DNA of 33,294 bases from Glaciozyma antarctica PI12 (lineage: Eukaryota; Basidiomycota; Microbotryomycetes; Kriegeriales; Camptobasidiaceae), in assembly GCA_002917775.1 (NCBI GenBank), contig KZ627155.1, positions 994,716-1,028,009 of the forward strand, read 5' to 3'. Below the pieces are notes generated by a model. That model did not search any database. It was not told the DNA's origin and saw nothing but the letters and a program-made list of their open reading frames with translations. The position numbers and the translations under genes were made by a program. Positions 20,815 through 30,786 of this stretch are shown here, one piece after another. The stretch's first letter is position 1, and every line of letters begins with the position of its first letter.

Positions 20815-22658
20815 CTACTTCGCGGCCGGTTTAGTCGTAGCTGCTCTCCCGCTTCCTCGCGCTTTTGACCCTCCCCTGCCTCCCCTGCTCCCACTCTCCT
20901 CAGCTCCTGCTCCAGCGCTCCCTCTGTATCCTCCTCCCGCTCCAGACTCCCTGCCGCCCGTCGATCCCCCAGCTCCCGAACGTCCGCCCCGCCCGCTGCG
21001 CTCCTCTCCCGCTCCAATCCCTCCTCCTCCGCGACCCCTCGTCGAGACTGGTCGGTCTCCGATCGCCCGACGAGTGACGATGTGGAGCATGTCCGTATCG
21101 ATAAGAATACCGCCTTCGCCACCATCTCCAGGCCTCATGCTGGCCAGGATCGCGCGACGCGCGCTGTCGACCCGCTCAAATTCGAGGAACGCGCACGCCT
21201 TGCTGCGAATGATGTCGAGCTCCCGCACGGCACCGAAGCGCACCGTGAGCACGTCGCGCAGTGCCTTGTCGCTGACCGTCTCGACGACGCCCTTGACGAA
21301 GCACGACGCGGACGTGATCGCATTGACGACGGGGGGATACGTCCGTGCCGAGGCGGACGCGACGGGAGCTACGCGCTCGGCGGGAGCAGCCGCAACTGGG
21401 ATGGGAGCCGCCGAAGAGACGCCTTTCGTGTCCACCGCCTGAGTTCCCCACTTGGTCCGGTTCGTTGCCGCGAGGTCCGCCCAGGATCTTGGTGTAGGGG
21501 CCGAGAGAGGCGCGGCGACGACCACCGCAGGCGTCGGGAGGGCGGGAAGAGGGGAAGGAGGAGAAGGGGTGGCGATGGGAAGAGTTTCGGGGACGGGTTC
21601 GGGGAGAGAGGGGGACGATGGGTTCCTCGACCTGAGCGGGCTCGAGGACAGCCTCGACGGTTGGCCCGGGTGCAGGAGGGGCGGGCGCGACTTCTTCGGA
21701 GATAACGAGGGGCTCTTGTTCGACCGGGGAAGGGGAGGAGGGGGAGGGGAGGACAGGCGGCTCGGGCTCGTCGTGGTGGAGACCGTTGGTGAGAGGTTCC
21801 TCCGTGGTGAAAGAGGGGAAGTCGACAGGTGCGGGTTCGTCGAGAGCGGCAGTCGGTTCGGCAGGGACGTCGCCGTTGTCGCTGAGGGGCGCGAAGGTGG
21901 TCGACGAAGGGTAGCTGGGTTCGGGGAGGTCGAAAGAGTCGTCCGCGACGACGGACTCCGCCTGCGCGGGGGTCGCTGCTACCTCCTCCTCGTCTCCCTC
22001 CTCCTTGATATAACGACAGATGTCGTTCAGCACAAAGTAGCCGTTGGGCTGCTCCGCGAGGAAGAAGGTCTGAGCAAACTTGCGCCACTGACCACCCCGG
22101 TTCGACATCTCCCCGATGACCTGGACGATGATGCCTCCCTCCGCTGAGCTCTGGCTGTCCACGTTGGAGATGTAGACCTTGCAGTCCTCGAACCCTAGGC
22201 TCATGATCTTGCTGTGGATCTCCTGCAGTCAAGTCACGGCGTCAGCTCCTCGAACCCAAGGCGAGTGCAGACGAATGAACTTGCCTGCTGACCATAGCAG
22301 GGTGTGACCTCTTCTCCCTCGGTGCTGTGAATGAGAGTGGACCGCTTGGTGTAGAAGCAATGGAGTCGGCTGGGGTCCTTGTTGAGGAAGGAGTAGTACT
22401 GGGGGAAACCCGCGCTGGTGTCAGCGCATCCTCACCGCTGAAGTGCAGGGGAGAGCACGAGTGCGCACCTGAGAGAGGAAAGCCCATCCGATACGGGAGC
22501 CAGTGCCGTCTGTACTCTTGGCGAGGTCGCTAGAGGAGACGAAGGAGGGTCAGTCAGTACGAGGGCGACCAGAGGCCACGACAACCTCCACCCCCTCACC
22601 TCTTCTGCTCTTGTCCAGCGCGCGCTTCCTGCGGCAGTTCCGATGGGGCGGCCGCCAT
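20815..22658 (-). CDS. G3BP-like protein with NTF2-like domain and RRM
   Basis: Family members (G3BP, yeast Bre5, fission yeast Nxt3) pair with the ubiquitin protease Ubp3/USP10 and nucleate stress granules. Exons 22600-22658, 22469-22529, 22285-22398 and 20815-22222. The NTF2-like domain (about residues 20-150) has IGWAFLSQYYSFLNKDPSRL, CFYTKRSTLIH, YGQQEIHSKIMSLGFEDCKV, GGIIVQVIGEMSNRG and FAQTFFLAEQPNGYFVLND. An acidic Pro/Glu/Val-rich linker follows, then WADLAATNRTKWG, an RRM (ASCFVKGVVETVSDKALRDV, FGAVRELDIIRSKACAFLEF) and an RGG-rich tail. Odd: intron 3 (22223-22284) has a GC donor (CAG|GCAAGT). The frame changes at the run of four G at 21601-21604 (plus strand), where one base too many sits between PLSP and EPVPETLP; exon lengths sum to 1642, one over a multiple of three. 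Without it, 546 aa. Confidence 0.85.
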
Positions 22659-22911
22659 TTCGAGAGAGGAGAGAGGTCGGAACGAAAGGGGAGTGGTGCA
22701 AGAGGTGGGGGGGGACTCGACTTCTCCCTGTGGATCTGTGGAGCTGCCAGTGCCAGCTCTGCGCGCGCCGAGCGACGGGCCTGCTTCACGCACAGTACAC
22801 TCTTGCAACGCAGCGTAGCTCTCCCAGATGTACACCAAAACGAAGCATTTCATTCGCAGAAAGCCCTTGCAACGTCCCCTCCTCCAGCGTGCTCTCCCTG
22901 AGCCTGAACGA

Positions 22912-23126
22912 TCATCGACTCCGAGAGCGCGACCTCGAGCTGTAGCTTCGGCTCGAGCCGGGGGACACAGAGCGAGAGTCCCTTCGACCTCGTCCTTCGC
23001 CCCCGCCCCTCCCTCCACCCCTGCCTCCGCCTACCGTTCCTCGGGGAGGAGACGGGCGCCTGTACCCTGTTCCTCCTCCTCCTCCTCCGCCCCCACGTCC
23101 ATTTTGTGCCACCCTTCGTGCAGGCG

Positions 23127-23157
<31 letters not shown>

Positions 23158-23896
23158 ACTAATGGACCTCGAAGTCGAAGGCGAGCGACGACGTGCCGGA
23201 CTGCGCCTACGAGGAAGTGGGCTTCGGCTGCGGCTGCGTCCTCCTGTTCCAGCACCGTACTTGCGAGGAGGGGAGGACCTGCGGTAGGAGGTGGGTCGCG
23301 GGGGCGAAGGAGGAGGGGACTCGAGGGCGACGGAGATGGTGGAGCCGTCCAGCTGTCCGCGATCCATGTGGGACACCGCCTTGGACGCGAAGGTGGAAGT
23401 CGAGAAAGTGATGTACGCCGTTCCCTTGTGCGTGCCCACTGCGCGCGAAAGGGAGGAGAGAGGTCAGACGACGTCCTCCTTCCTGTCGCTCAAGGGCTGC
23501 TTACAGCGCTTGACGATAGGTAGCTCAACCTCCAAAACCTTGCCGTACGCCTCAAAGATCTCCTCCAAGTGCTTGACTGTGACGTTCTTGGTGAGGCGCT
23601 GGACAACGACCACTGCTCCGCGAACCCCGCGAGGCGCTGGAGAGAGGGAGCGCGAAACGGACCGGCCGCGAGATCTGCAGGAACCAGTTCGAGTGAGCAG
23701 AGTCCCGTACCGTTCAAGCCCACTCTAAGAGCTCACATGGACGACCTAGGTGGGAGAGGAGAAGTGCCGTGAGTCGTGTGTTCGACTGGCCAGGTGAGTG
23801 GAGGGAAAGGACTCACCGAGAGCTTCCAGCAGAGTCCACGCTACGGCTACGGTCTCTTGCAGACCTCCTAAAGTCGGGAGAAGGGGAACGTGGCAT
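22912..23896 (-). CDS. RNPS1-like SR-related protein with one RRM
   Basis: RNPS1 is a splicing activator and peripheral exon-junction-complex protein in nuclear speckles. Exons 23817-23896, 23505-23674 and 22912-23438 total 777 nt, 258 aa. The N-terminus is a short RS region (MPRSPSPDFRRSARDRSRS...). The RRM (about residues 45-120) reads VVVVQRLTKNVTVKHLEEIF, EAYGKVLEVELPIVKR, LGTHKGTAYITFSTSTFASK and AVSHMDRGQLDGSTISVAL; the LTKNV(x)HLEEIF block and the MD(x)GQLDG ending are typical of RNPS1. The C-terminus is a long RS/RGG tail with a hexanucleotide (GGCTCC on the plus strand) repeat at about 23127-23156 coding alternating Arg-Ser. A 9-nt segment at about 23726-23734 could be an extra microexon, since both versions keep the frame. 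It starts 76 bp from the divergent NCBP3-like gene. Confidence 0.85.
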
Positions 23897-23972
23897 TGCT
23901 GAGGTGGTGGGGGGAGGAGAAGAGAGCAAATGCGGAGCGAGCCTGTTGTCTCTTGTCTACTCCCACACCTCG
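23897..23972. promoter_or_regulatory. 76-bp divergent promoter, RNPS1-like / NCBP3-like
   Basis: Only 76 bp separate the two start codons. The stretch contains G-rich GGTGGTGGGGGGAGG and no TATA box. Both neighbours encode nuclear mRNP factors, so shared control is plausible (inference). Confidence 0.5.
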
Positions 23973-25061
23973 ATGCACGCCGACGACGAACCCGCCTTCG
24001 TCTTTCTCTCCTCGAGACTCGACCTCGAGGCGCCTACCGAGGAGCTGGTGCTCACGGCACCCGCAGAGGAAACCGACGAGGACGAAAGCAGACCAGCCCC
24101 GTCGACGTCCCTGCTGGACAGGCTCTGGACGACCAAGGTCGTGGCCTGGAACGCCGGTGATCAGGAGCTGTGACGAGGAGACTGGACAATGAGGAGTTTG
24201 AGATAGGATCAGCGAGCGATGAAGACGATGCTAGAGCGGTGTCGGCAGGGCCATCACAAGCTCCAACAATCCGCGAGGGGGAGGGGAAGCTGGTGCGTCT
24301 CTTCTCCCCGTGTCCTGGTCGAGAGCTGACCCGTGATGACCCCAGAGGGCCACTGCGCTGTTTCTTTCCAGCGAGCAGTTCGCCAGCATGGATACGCGAG
24401 CGATTCTGTCTGCGTTGCGGAGCACTCGACTTCGTCCCCCACCTTTCGGTACATTCTATCTTCCTCTCGATAGATGTACGCTGACGGTACGAAGGACTTG
24501 AATGGGTGGACGATTCGAGCGTTGTTGTTTTGTTCCGAAGCGAACGTAGGTCCCGTCCGCTACGCGCCTGGCGAGAGTTAATGTCTGCTCGTCGCAGAGG
24601 ATTCCACGGCGGCTTTCCAGTTCCTAACGTCGCTACCGCTAGACGAATCAGCCCCGCTAGACTATCAGCCCCTCGTTGCTCCCGCTGAGCCTCCCTTCAC
24701 CTCGACCGTTCATCTCCGCATGGCGTTGGGATCGGACGTGAAGCAGAAGGTACGTTACTACGTCGAGGATTCTTTTTGTATAAAGACCGAGTACTCACCA
24801 CCTTGTGCATTTTAGAACGCAGCAGCGGTGTCCCAGTTCTACCAGCGCTCTCGGGCCAAGCCGTACGATCGACCCAGCAAGTCCGGCTCGACAAAGTTGT
24901 CTCTCGACGACGAACTCGACGAGCTGCGGAGGGGAAGCTCGACAAAGGCGTCCCTCGACGACGAGCTGGACCAGATGCTACAGGTACGCGCTCATCTCTC
25001 TTTCTCGTGCTCCTTCAACGTCGCTCACGCCAGCTCACAGACGAGGCGCGGCGACGAGTAG
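23973..25061 (+). CDS. NCBP3-like (PF10309) nuclear cap-binding subunit 3 homologue
   Basis: NCBP3 binds the m7G cap together with NCBP1 and links mRNA to export factors. The N-terminus is MHADDEPAFVFLSSRLDLEA, acidic. The middle has LRATALFLSSEQFASMDTRA and ILSALRSTRLRPPPFGTFYL. The RRM-like core is YEGLEWVDDSSVVVLFRSE followed by STAAFQFLTSLPLDE, which matches the WxDDSSxxVxF(x)nTAxxALxxLS block of NCBP3. Next are FTSTVHLRMALGSDVKQK and NAAAVSQFYQRSR, then two copies of a SLDDELD motif, resembling the C-terminal DELD motif of mRNP export adaptors. Last exons: about 24597-24749, 24816-24983 and 25041-25061. Odd: the frame must change twice, near 24168-24172 (QEL to VTRRLDNEEFE, one base short) and at GG 24486-24487 (one base extra before YEGLEW). 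The family assignment rests on a short core, so it is moderate. Confidence 0.6.
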
Positions 25062-25128
25062 AAACAAGACGGTGTACTTCGATCCTTGCAACCCATCCCA
25101 TGTTGTCCCCCCTCCCTGTCTCCCTCCT

Positions 25129-28100
25129 CTACCAGGTGGTGAACGATGCGTCGAACTCCACCTTCTTCGTCTCGCCGAGAAGCTGCGCCTGGATCTGCTG
25201 GTGTACCGCGCACAGGAAGTCGATGTACGAGAACTGCTCGTTGTTGGCGTCCTCGACGAGCATGTTCGAGAACTCGATCTCGGTGCCGTCGATGTTCTGT
25301 CGCGCGATAAGAACCGGCAGGCGTCGACCTCCTCGCTGCGTTTCGAACAGCGCAAGGATGTTGCGAAGCTGCGTCGAGAGACGCGTCGGGAGAACGGGCA
25401 AGGTTGCCTGCACGCAAGCCGAGTCAGTCACGGAAGCAATGGAGATGCCAGGCGAAGCCGAACGAACGTACCATTCGCGTGTCCAACTCGTCCAAGTTCT
25501 CGACGGCGTAAAGATCTTGAAGAATTTGTGGAGATACGGCGGAGCCGAGCCAGAGGATTGCGATCTCGCCGTTCTCTGTGGCGTCGAAACGAGTCAGCAT
25601 CGATTCAGTTGCAGTGGAGGACAGGGACTCACCGATGAGGTAGGCACCGTGCGGCTCCATTCTGGCGTAGCTCGTTCGCATGAGCAGGAGGCAGCTTGGT
25701 CCGACCGTTGGCGTCGGGGAAGCCAACGTCGTCAGCAAAGGTGTGGATCGGTAGCATTCGCGGGTAGAGAAGTCCGACGGTAGCGGCGACTCCTGCCGAC
25801 TTGATGAGTCGCATGTGCCAAGTTCTTACGTCCGACGCGACAGGTCCGCCTGGGAGCGTAAATCAGCGCGCAGACCAAAGCGGTGCGGGGAGAGCGCGTT
25901 CTCACCTTTCAGCGCTTTGGACTTCATCAGCGCGAGGGCGTACAGCGGGAACAGCTTGAACGACTCGGGAAGTATGAGCTGCAGTGAATCTCTTAGCAAT
26001 CGCATCGGACATGTTCTCGCACGAACGCACCTGAGCCGGCGACGTTGACGAAGCGCAGTGCTTCCGATATGCGAGAAGGGCCTTGACGCAAAGCTCGGTG
26101 AGTTGGTCGCGAACTTGTCGCAAAGACTTGGACGCCGTTTGAGTGATCGCTAGCGACGGGCCGTTAGCTTCGCTAAAAAGGCGGCAAGAACGAAACGTAC
26201 AATCTTTGGCGATGTAGGCCAGCGTCGTGTCCATGTCGGCGAATCGGAAAACGTTCGCGAGCAGGGACGTAACCGGAACCGCGAGATTGTGAACCCGCAC
26301 GCGTCGCTCGCCAGTCGCCGAGGTGTACAGGACGGCGCACTGGAAGTGTGCGTCGAGCTTCTCGTCGAGCTTCCCTTCGTGCTTGATTCTTGCTGCGACG
26401 GCCTTGTCGGCGTCGATCGTACCGAATTCGAGATCCGTGACGTTGCGCTGGAAGAAGTTGCCGAAGTGGTCGGCGATGCGGAGACCTTGGAAGAGAGGAT
26501 GAGCGAGGACGGGATTTGCAAAGGCTGAGATCACGCACCGTTCGAGCAACGTATCCGCATCGTCACGCTGTAGCCTGTTTCCCGCTGAACGACTCGCTTG
26601 ATCTCGGCGCGGAGCTTGTTGCCGTCGCGGACGGGCTCGAATCGCGGATGGAAGAAGAGTTCGCCTCCGGTGAGACCTGGAAGAACACCTGTTGAGGAGG
26701 AGCGTGAGCGGGGATATTGGAAGGCGAGCTTATGTCGAGTCGTACCGATGCTGGCGACGTCGATGTACTGCGTCGGGAAGAGGAAGAGGTTGACGCCAAT
26801 GCCCGACTCGACGCATTCCTCCGCCGTCTCACGGTAGAAGGGGTCCTGAGGAACGAACAGCGTCTTCTCCTTGTCGGTGCCGTACAGCTTGCTGTCTTCG
26901 CGATGCTTGAGGGCGCCTGGCCCGACCGTGGGGAGTGAGGTCTGGAAGATGTTGACTTGTCCGCCGCACGACTTCTGAAGTTGCTGGAGCGTCAGTGTGT
27001 GCATGCCGACCGAGCGGAAGGGACGAACGAGAGAAAGGGCGGCGGCGCGCATCGGACCTCCCAGCGCAGCCTCGACGATCTGGCTTTCGGCAGCCAACGA
27101 CGGCAGCGAATCCAGCAGAGACTCGATAACAGACCTACGGGAAGGAGTGAGCTGCTCTGTTTGGAGCGAGGGATCCTGCGCAACGCACCTCGACTCGATG
27201 GGATCTACCAGGAAGCCTTCGCTGAGCGGGAGGAACATGTCGGCGAGATCTGGGACGACGAGCATTTGCGCTTGCTCGAGTCCCGCCTGTGTTCGGAGAC
27301 GAGCGTAAGAAACTGCTCTGCGCGAGGATACGAGGAGCGAAACTTACCTTGAGGTTGAAAAACTGGACGGTGCGGTCGAAGGTGAGGATGGCAATCTTGG
27401 AGCCCACCGGTACTCCTGAGGTGCCGGGAAGATCGCTCCCTCCGTATAGAAGCTCCTTGAGGCCAGCGACGACCTCCTTGACGAGACCGCACTTGCTGCT
27501 GGTCCAGCTAACGTCGATGGCGAAGACGTAGTGAAGAGGCTCCGGCTCCCGAGGCGATGCGCCGGGCGCGGATGGGTTGTCCTGTACCCAGTACTCCTTG
27601 CCAACGACGAAGTCGACGGAGCCGAGGCGAAGCTCTGGTCGCTGATCGAGGTCCATCCGGCGCTGCGACATGTCGAGGTGGCTGAAGTACTCGGGCGTCA
27701 CTGCGAAGGGGCTGAGTGAGTCCTGTGATTAGTGTTAAGGCGAAGAAGAAGGATCGCACCGTCGGTCGAAGCTCCACACAAGTTGCAGATGAACTTCTGT
27801 CCACCGTCGATGAAGACGCACCAGGCGTTGATATATCCCCGACATCGCTCACACCTCGGCGGCCCAACATCCCCGTAGTTGACCAGCGGCACCTCTCCTT
27901 CTTCGGCTCGCAGCGGCGCAAACGGTTGGACGACGAGGCCAAGGGGGAACTGAGAGGCGGTAGCGAGGTCGTCGGTGTGAGGGAGGTTGTAGGTCGTCAT
28001 GCGGAGGAAGCGAGGATTGCAGTTTCCTGTAAACTCAATCAGCATCTTACCAGATCGAGCGGTGAACGCTCAAACGGACCTTGGTCGATGGCGACAAAGT

Positions 28101-29022
28101 CAGTCGTGGCGAGAGGTGCTGAGCTGCGCGAGCAGGTCATGTAGGGTTCTGTGTTGTAGAGCTGCTGATCCACCTCCTGAACTGCGACGGGGGAAGGGAT
28201 GTGGTCCGGATCGATCTTGATTCGCTGGTTTGCGGCGATGCGCTGGCCGGCAGAGTGAGGAGGTTGAGGGATTCCGGGCTCGATGTACGTCGGGGCGGGA
28301 GGGAAGCGATTCGGAGGAGTACGAGGGTCGTGTGCTGGGGAGTTTGGGTGCTGCTGCATCTGCTGATGCGTAGGTGCGCCAAAATGGTCGTTGTGGAACT
28401 GCTGGGGCGCGCCTTGCCGTTCGCGTGCGAGGTTGTCGTCGTACGCGGTCGGGGCGGGAGCTTGGCCTTGGTCGTGATAAGCGCGAGCTGATCGTTTCGC
28501 CCGGCTTGGAAGGTGTTCTCCGACCTGTCCGTTTGCAGACGATCAGCGCGCGTTGGAAGGGGAAGAACAGCGGCGGGAGCGTACCTGATGAGACGCCGCT
28601 TGCTCCTGAACGCGCATCCGGTCCATCCCCTCTACCAGCCTCGCATCCTGACCACCCGGTTGAGCCTGCGGGAGCGGCGAAGGACCTCGAGCTTGCTGCT
28701 GAGCTGGATGACGCGCGCCGGCGGGGGAGGGCTGCCGATACTGAGGAGGGACGTGGGAGGGAGGGAAGCGCGGCAGGGCGGGAGTACTGGGATGCTGGGG
28801 CGCCAGGTGCGGAGGTGGTTGGTTGGGACCTTGGGCGAAGGGTTGCTGGTGAAGAGGTTGGAAGGGCTGCTGTTGCTGCTGCTGTTGCTGAGGCTGAGGC
28901 TGTCCTCGTGGCGGCTGAGGCGATGGGTAAGGTTGTTGTTGGCTGAACTGCTGCTGTTGAGGGTGCTGCTGCTGGTGCTGCTGAACTCCTTGTTGCTGCT
29001 GTCGCTGCTGAGGTTGTGCCAT
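25129..29022 (-). CDS. SEC24: Sec24, COPII coat cargo-binding subunit
   Basis: Sec24 pairs with Sec23 in the inner COPII coat and selects ER cargo. Thirteen exons, from 28585-29022 to 25129-25407. The N-terminus is a Gln/Pro-rich tail (MAQPQQRQQQQGVQQ...). The zinc finger is at about residues 335-365 (RCERCRGYIN ... FICNLCG). The trunk begins YVFAIDVSWTSSKCGLVKEV and includes SKIAILTFDRTVQFFNLK and MLVVPDLADMFLPLSEGFL. The beta-sandwich has GGELFFHPRFEPVRDGNKLR and the helical domain SLRQVRDQLTELCVKALLAY. The gelsolin domain carries HGAYLIENGEIAILWLGSAV. Ends KKVEFDASFTTW. Odd: near 25683-25692 the frame changes between VGFPDANGRTKLP and LLMRTSYARMEPHG, one base too many; exon lengths sum to 3217, one over a multiple of three. 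One acceptor (26486) is AAG. Without the extra base, 1071 aa. It is divergent from the PEP12 gene by 111 bp. Confidence 0.92.
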
Positions 29023-29133
29023 CCTCGCTCCAGGCGACACGGAACTAGGAGAGCAAGAGCAGCAACTGCCAGCGCGCAAGTACAACTCGCAGCACTCAGC
29101 CTCCTCCGTCCCACGACTCCCAACTCTCCTGCT
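29023..29133. promoter_or_regulatory. 111-bp divergent promoter, SEC24 / PEP12
   Basis: Short shared upstream region between two membrane-traffic genes. It contains GAGAGCAAGAGCAGCAACTG on the SEC24 side and a pyrimidine-rich CTCCTCCGTCCCACGACTCC toward PEP12. No TATA box is evident. Confidence 0.5.
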
Positions 29134-30430
29134 ATGGTAACTTGTCCTGTGCTACTCTCTCTGCTGTTCATTCGCTGACCTTTCCGCGCTCTCCGCAGAG
29201 CTTTCAAGACTTGGAGAGAGGCCTTGAGCGTACCCCTCTCACCCGCGACATCGGCATCTCCCCAGGTACGCCGCCCTCGCGCTGAAGTTGACAGCACGGC
29301 AAGCTAATGTTGTATCGCAGAGGCAGATCTGCAGTTCCAGGCCGTTCGGCGAGCAGTCCTCCTGCAGACGCACAAGATCAACGCGAACGTCTCGGCCATC
29401 ACCAAGCTTGTCGACCTGCTGGGGTCACCCAAGGACACTTCAGACCTTCGGAACAAGCTGTGCGTACTTCTAGTGGGATTGTTGGAGGACTGGGCTGACG
29501 TCGGACCGCCAGACACCACCTAACGGATGTCACGCGCGAAGTCATCAAGCAGTCGACTGGAGACGTCAAGCGCTTTGCCAGCTGGGATCTGCTTCCTGGA
29601 GACGTACGCCTGGTCTCCCTCGCTCTTCCGAGCCAGCTAACGCGTTCTGTTTTGCTTGCAGCGACAGCATGCGCAGGAGAAGCAGCGGGGCTCAGCTGAC
29701 TTCCAGAAGGCGCTTGCCTCCTTTCAAGACGCATCGAGGAAGAGCGCCGAGCGCCAGCGCCTGTTCGTCGAGCGGGCCAAGGCGACGATGGGGAGTGACT
29801 ATGCGTTGCAGCCATCGAGTCTCAGGTACGCTCCCTGCTTCAAAGTCGAAAGCGGAGCTGACCCACGTTCGCTGGCAGTGGCGATCAAGACGATGGCACG
29901 GGCCAGCTCCTCGAGCTAGCTGAGCAACGGTGAGAGAATCTCGAGGCAGGTGCGCTCTGGAAGCGTCGCTGATGTGCGACCTTGGCCTAGGCAAGCGACC
30001 GTGGATGCGATCCCCGACTCCGAGGTCGAATTTCAAGAGCAGCTCATTCAGGAGCGAGAAGGAGAGATCGAGCAGATTGAGCAAGGCATTACCGAGCTCA
30101 ACCAGATCTTCGGGGATCTAGCGACGATTGTGGGGGACCAGCAGAACTCGGTCGGTGCGTGAAGGCGAGCGAACGGGGAGCTCGGAGGTCGCTGACGACG
30201 AGGATGCAGATGCGATGTACGACAATGTGTTCAGTGTTGTGCGGGATACGGAAGCATCGGTCGGCGAGCTAAGACAGGCGGCGGTCAGTCAACGGAAAGC
30301 TGGCCGTCGCATGTTCTGCCTCTTTCTTGTTTTTATTGTCGTCCTTGCCATCGTTCTACTTGCAGTGAGTCCTTCCCTACCAGGAAGACGCATTACGCTG
30401 TACTGACGAGGCTCGCAGGTCTTGTCTTAG
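29134..30430 (+). CDS. PEP12: Pep12/syntaxin-7-type Qa-SNARE
   Basis: Target SNARE of the late endosome/prevacuole, fusing Golgi-derived vesicles. Nine exons: 29134-29136 (the ATG alone), 29199-29265, 29321-29459, 29513-29603, 29662-29825, 29879-29929, 29991-30154, 30210-30364, 30419-30430; total 846 nt, 281 aa. N-terminal Habc bundle: QFQAVRRAVLLQTHKINANV, SAITKLVDLLGSPKDTSDL, HHLTDVTREVIKQSTGD, then DFQKALASFQDASRKSAERQ. SNARE motif at about residues 190-250: EREGEIEQIEQGITELNQIF, GDLATIVGDQQNSVDAMYDN, with the zero-layer glutamine in GDQQ, and RDTEASVGELRQAA. A C-terminal membrane anchor (MFCLFLVFIVVLAIVLLAVLS) runs to the stop. The start depends on ATG|GTAACT splicing; joined, it gives MSFQDLERGLERTP, like other fungal Pep12 starts. 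Distinction from other Qa syntaxins (Tlg2, Vam3) is by overall pattern, so the exact ortholog is likely rather than certain. Confidence 0.88.
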
Positions 30431-30786
30431 CCTCGTTTTTTTGTAATCCATCGCAGATCCCCCTTAATGTTCCCTTCTTGTTGATCGGCTACTCTGCTTC
30501 TTCTGCTTTACGTCGGAAGCTGCCGTGACTGCTGCGAAATCGCGACAGCCTCGCTCTTTCGTCTCTCTTGCCGACGTGTGATGAGGTGCCTGTTCTCCCC
30601 TTCGCTCGCAAGCTTTTGCTGAGTGGATGAAGGCGCACCTCAAGGTATCTACCCTCTTTTCCAAGGACTCTTCCTCAAGGATGTGGTACCTTCTCCCTTT
30701 TGTCTCTCCTCGCGTTTGCAGAGCTCTGCTTGGCGCTTGAAGCGCTCGACATTCCCAGGAACTTGCGAGCGTCGTACCTGCCCGCC
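30431..30786. other. Convergent intergenic region, no gene seen
   Basis: 356 bp between the stop of PEP12 and the stop of the SGNH gene. A T-run (CGTTTTTTTGTAATCC, about 30434-30449) lies just after the PEP12 stop and may be part of its 3' processing signal. No open frame with normal codon use, no repeat and no RNA gene recognised. Confidence 0.5.

Noticed and set aside
23726-23734. 9-nt microexon in the RNPS1-like gene
   Set aside because: Splice signals exist on both sides, but skipping it also keeps the frame and gives an equally good RS region, so the sequence cannot decide.
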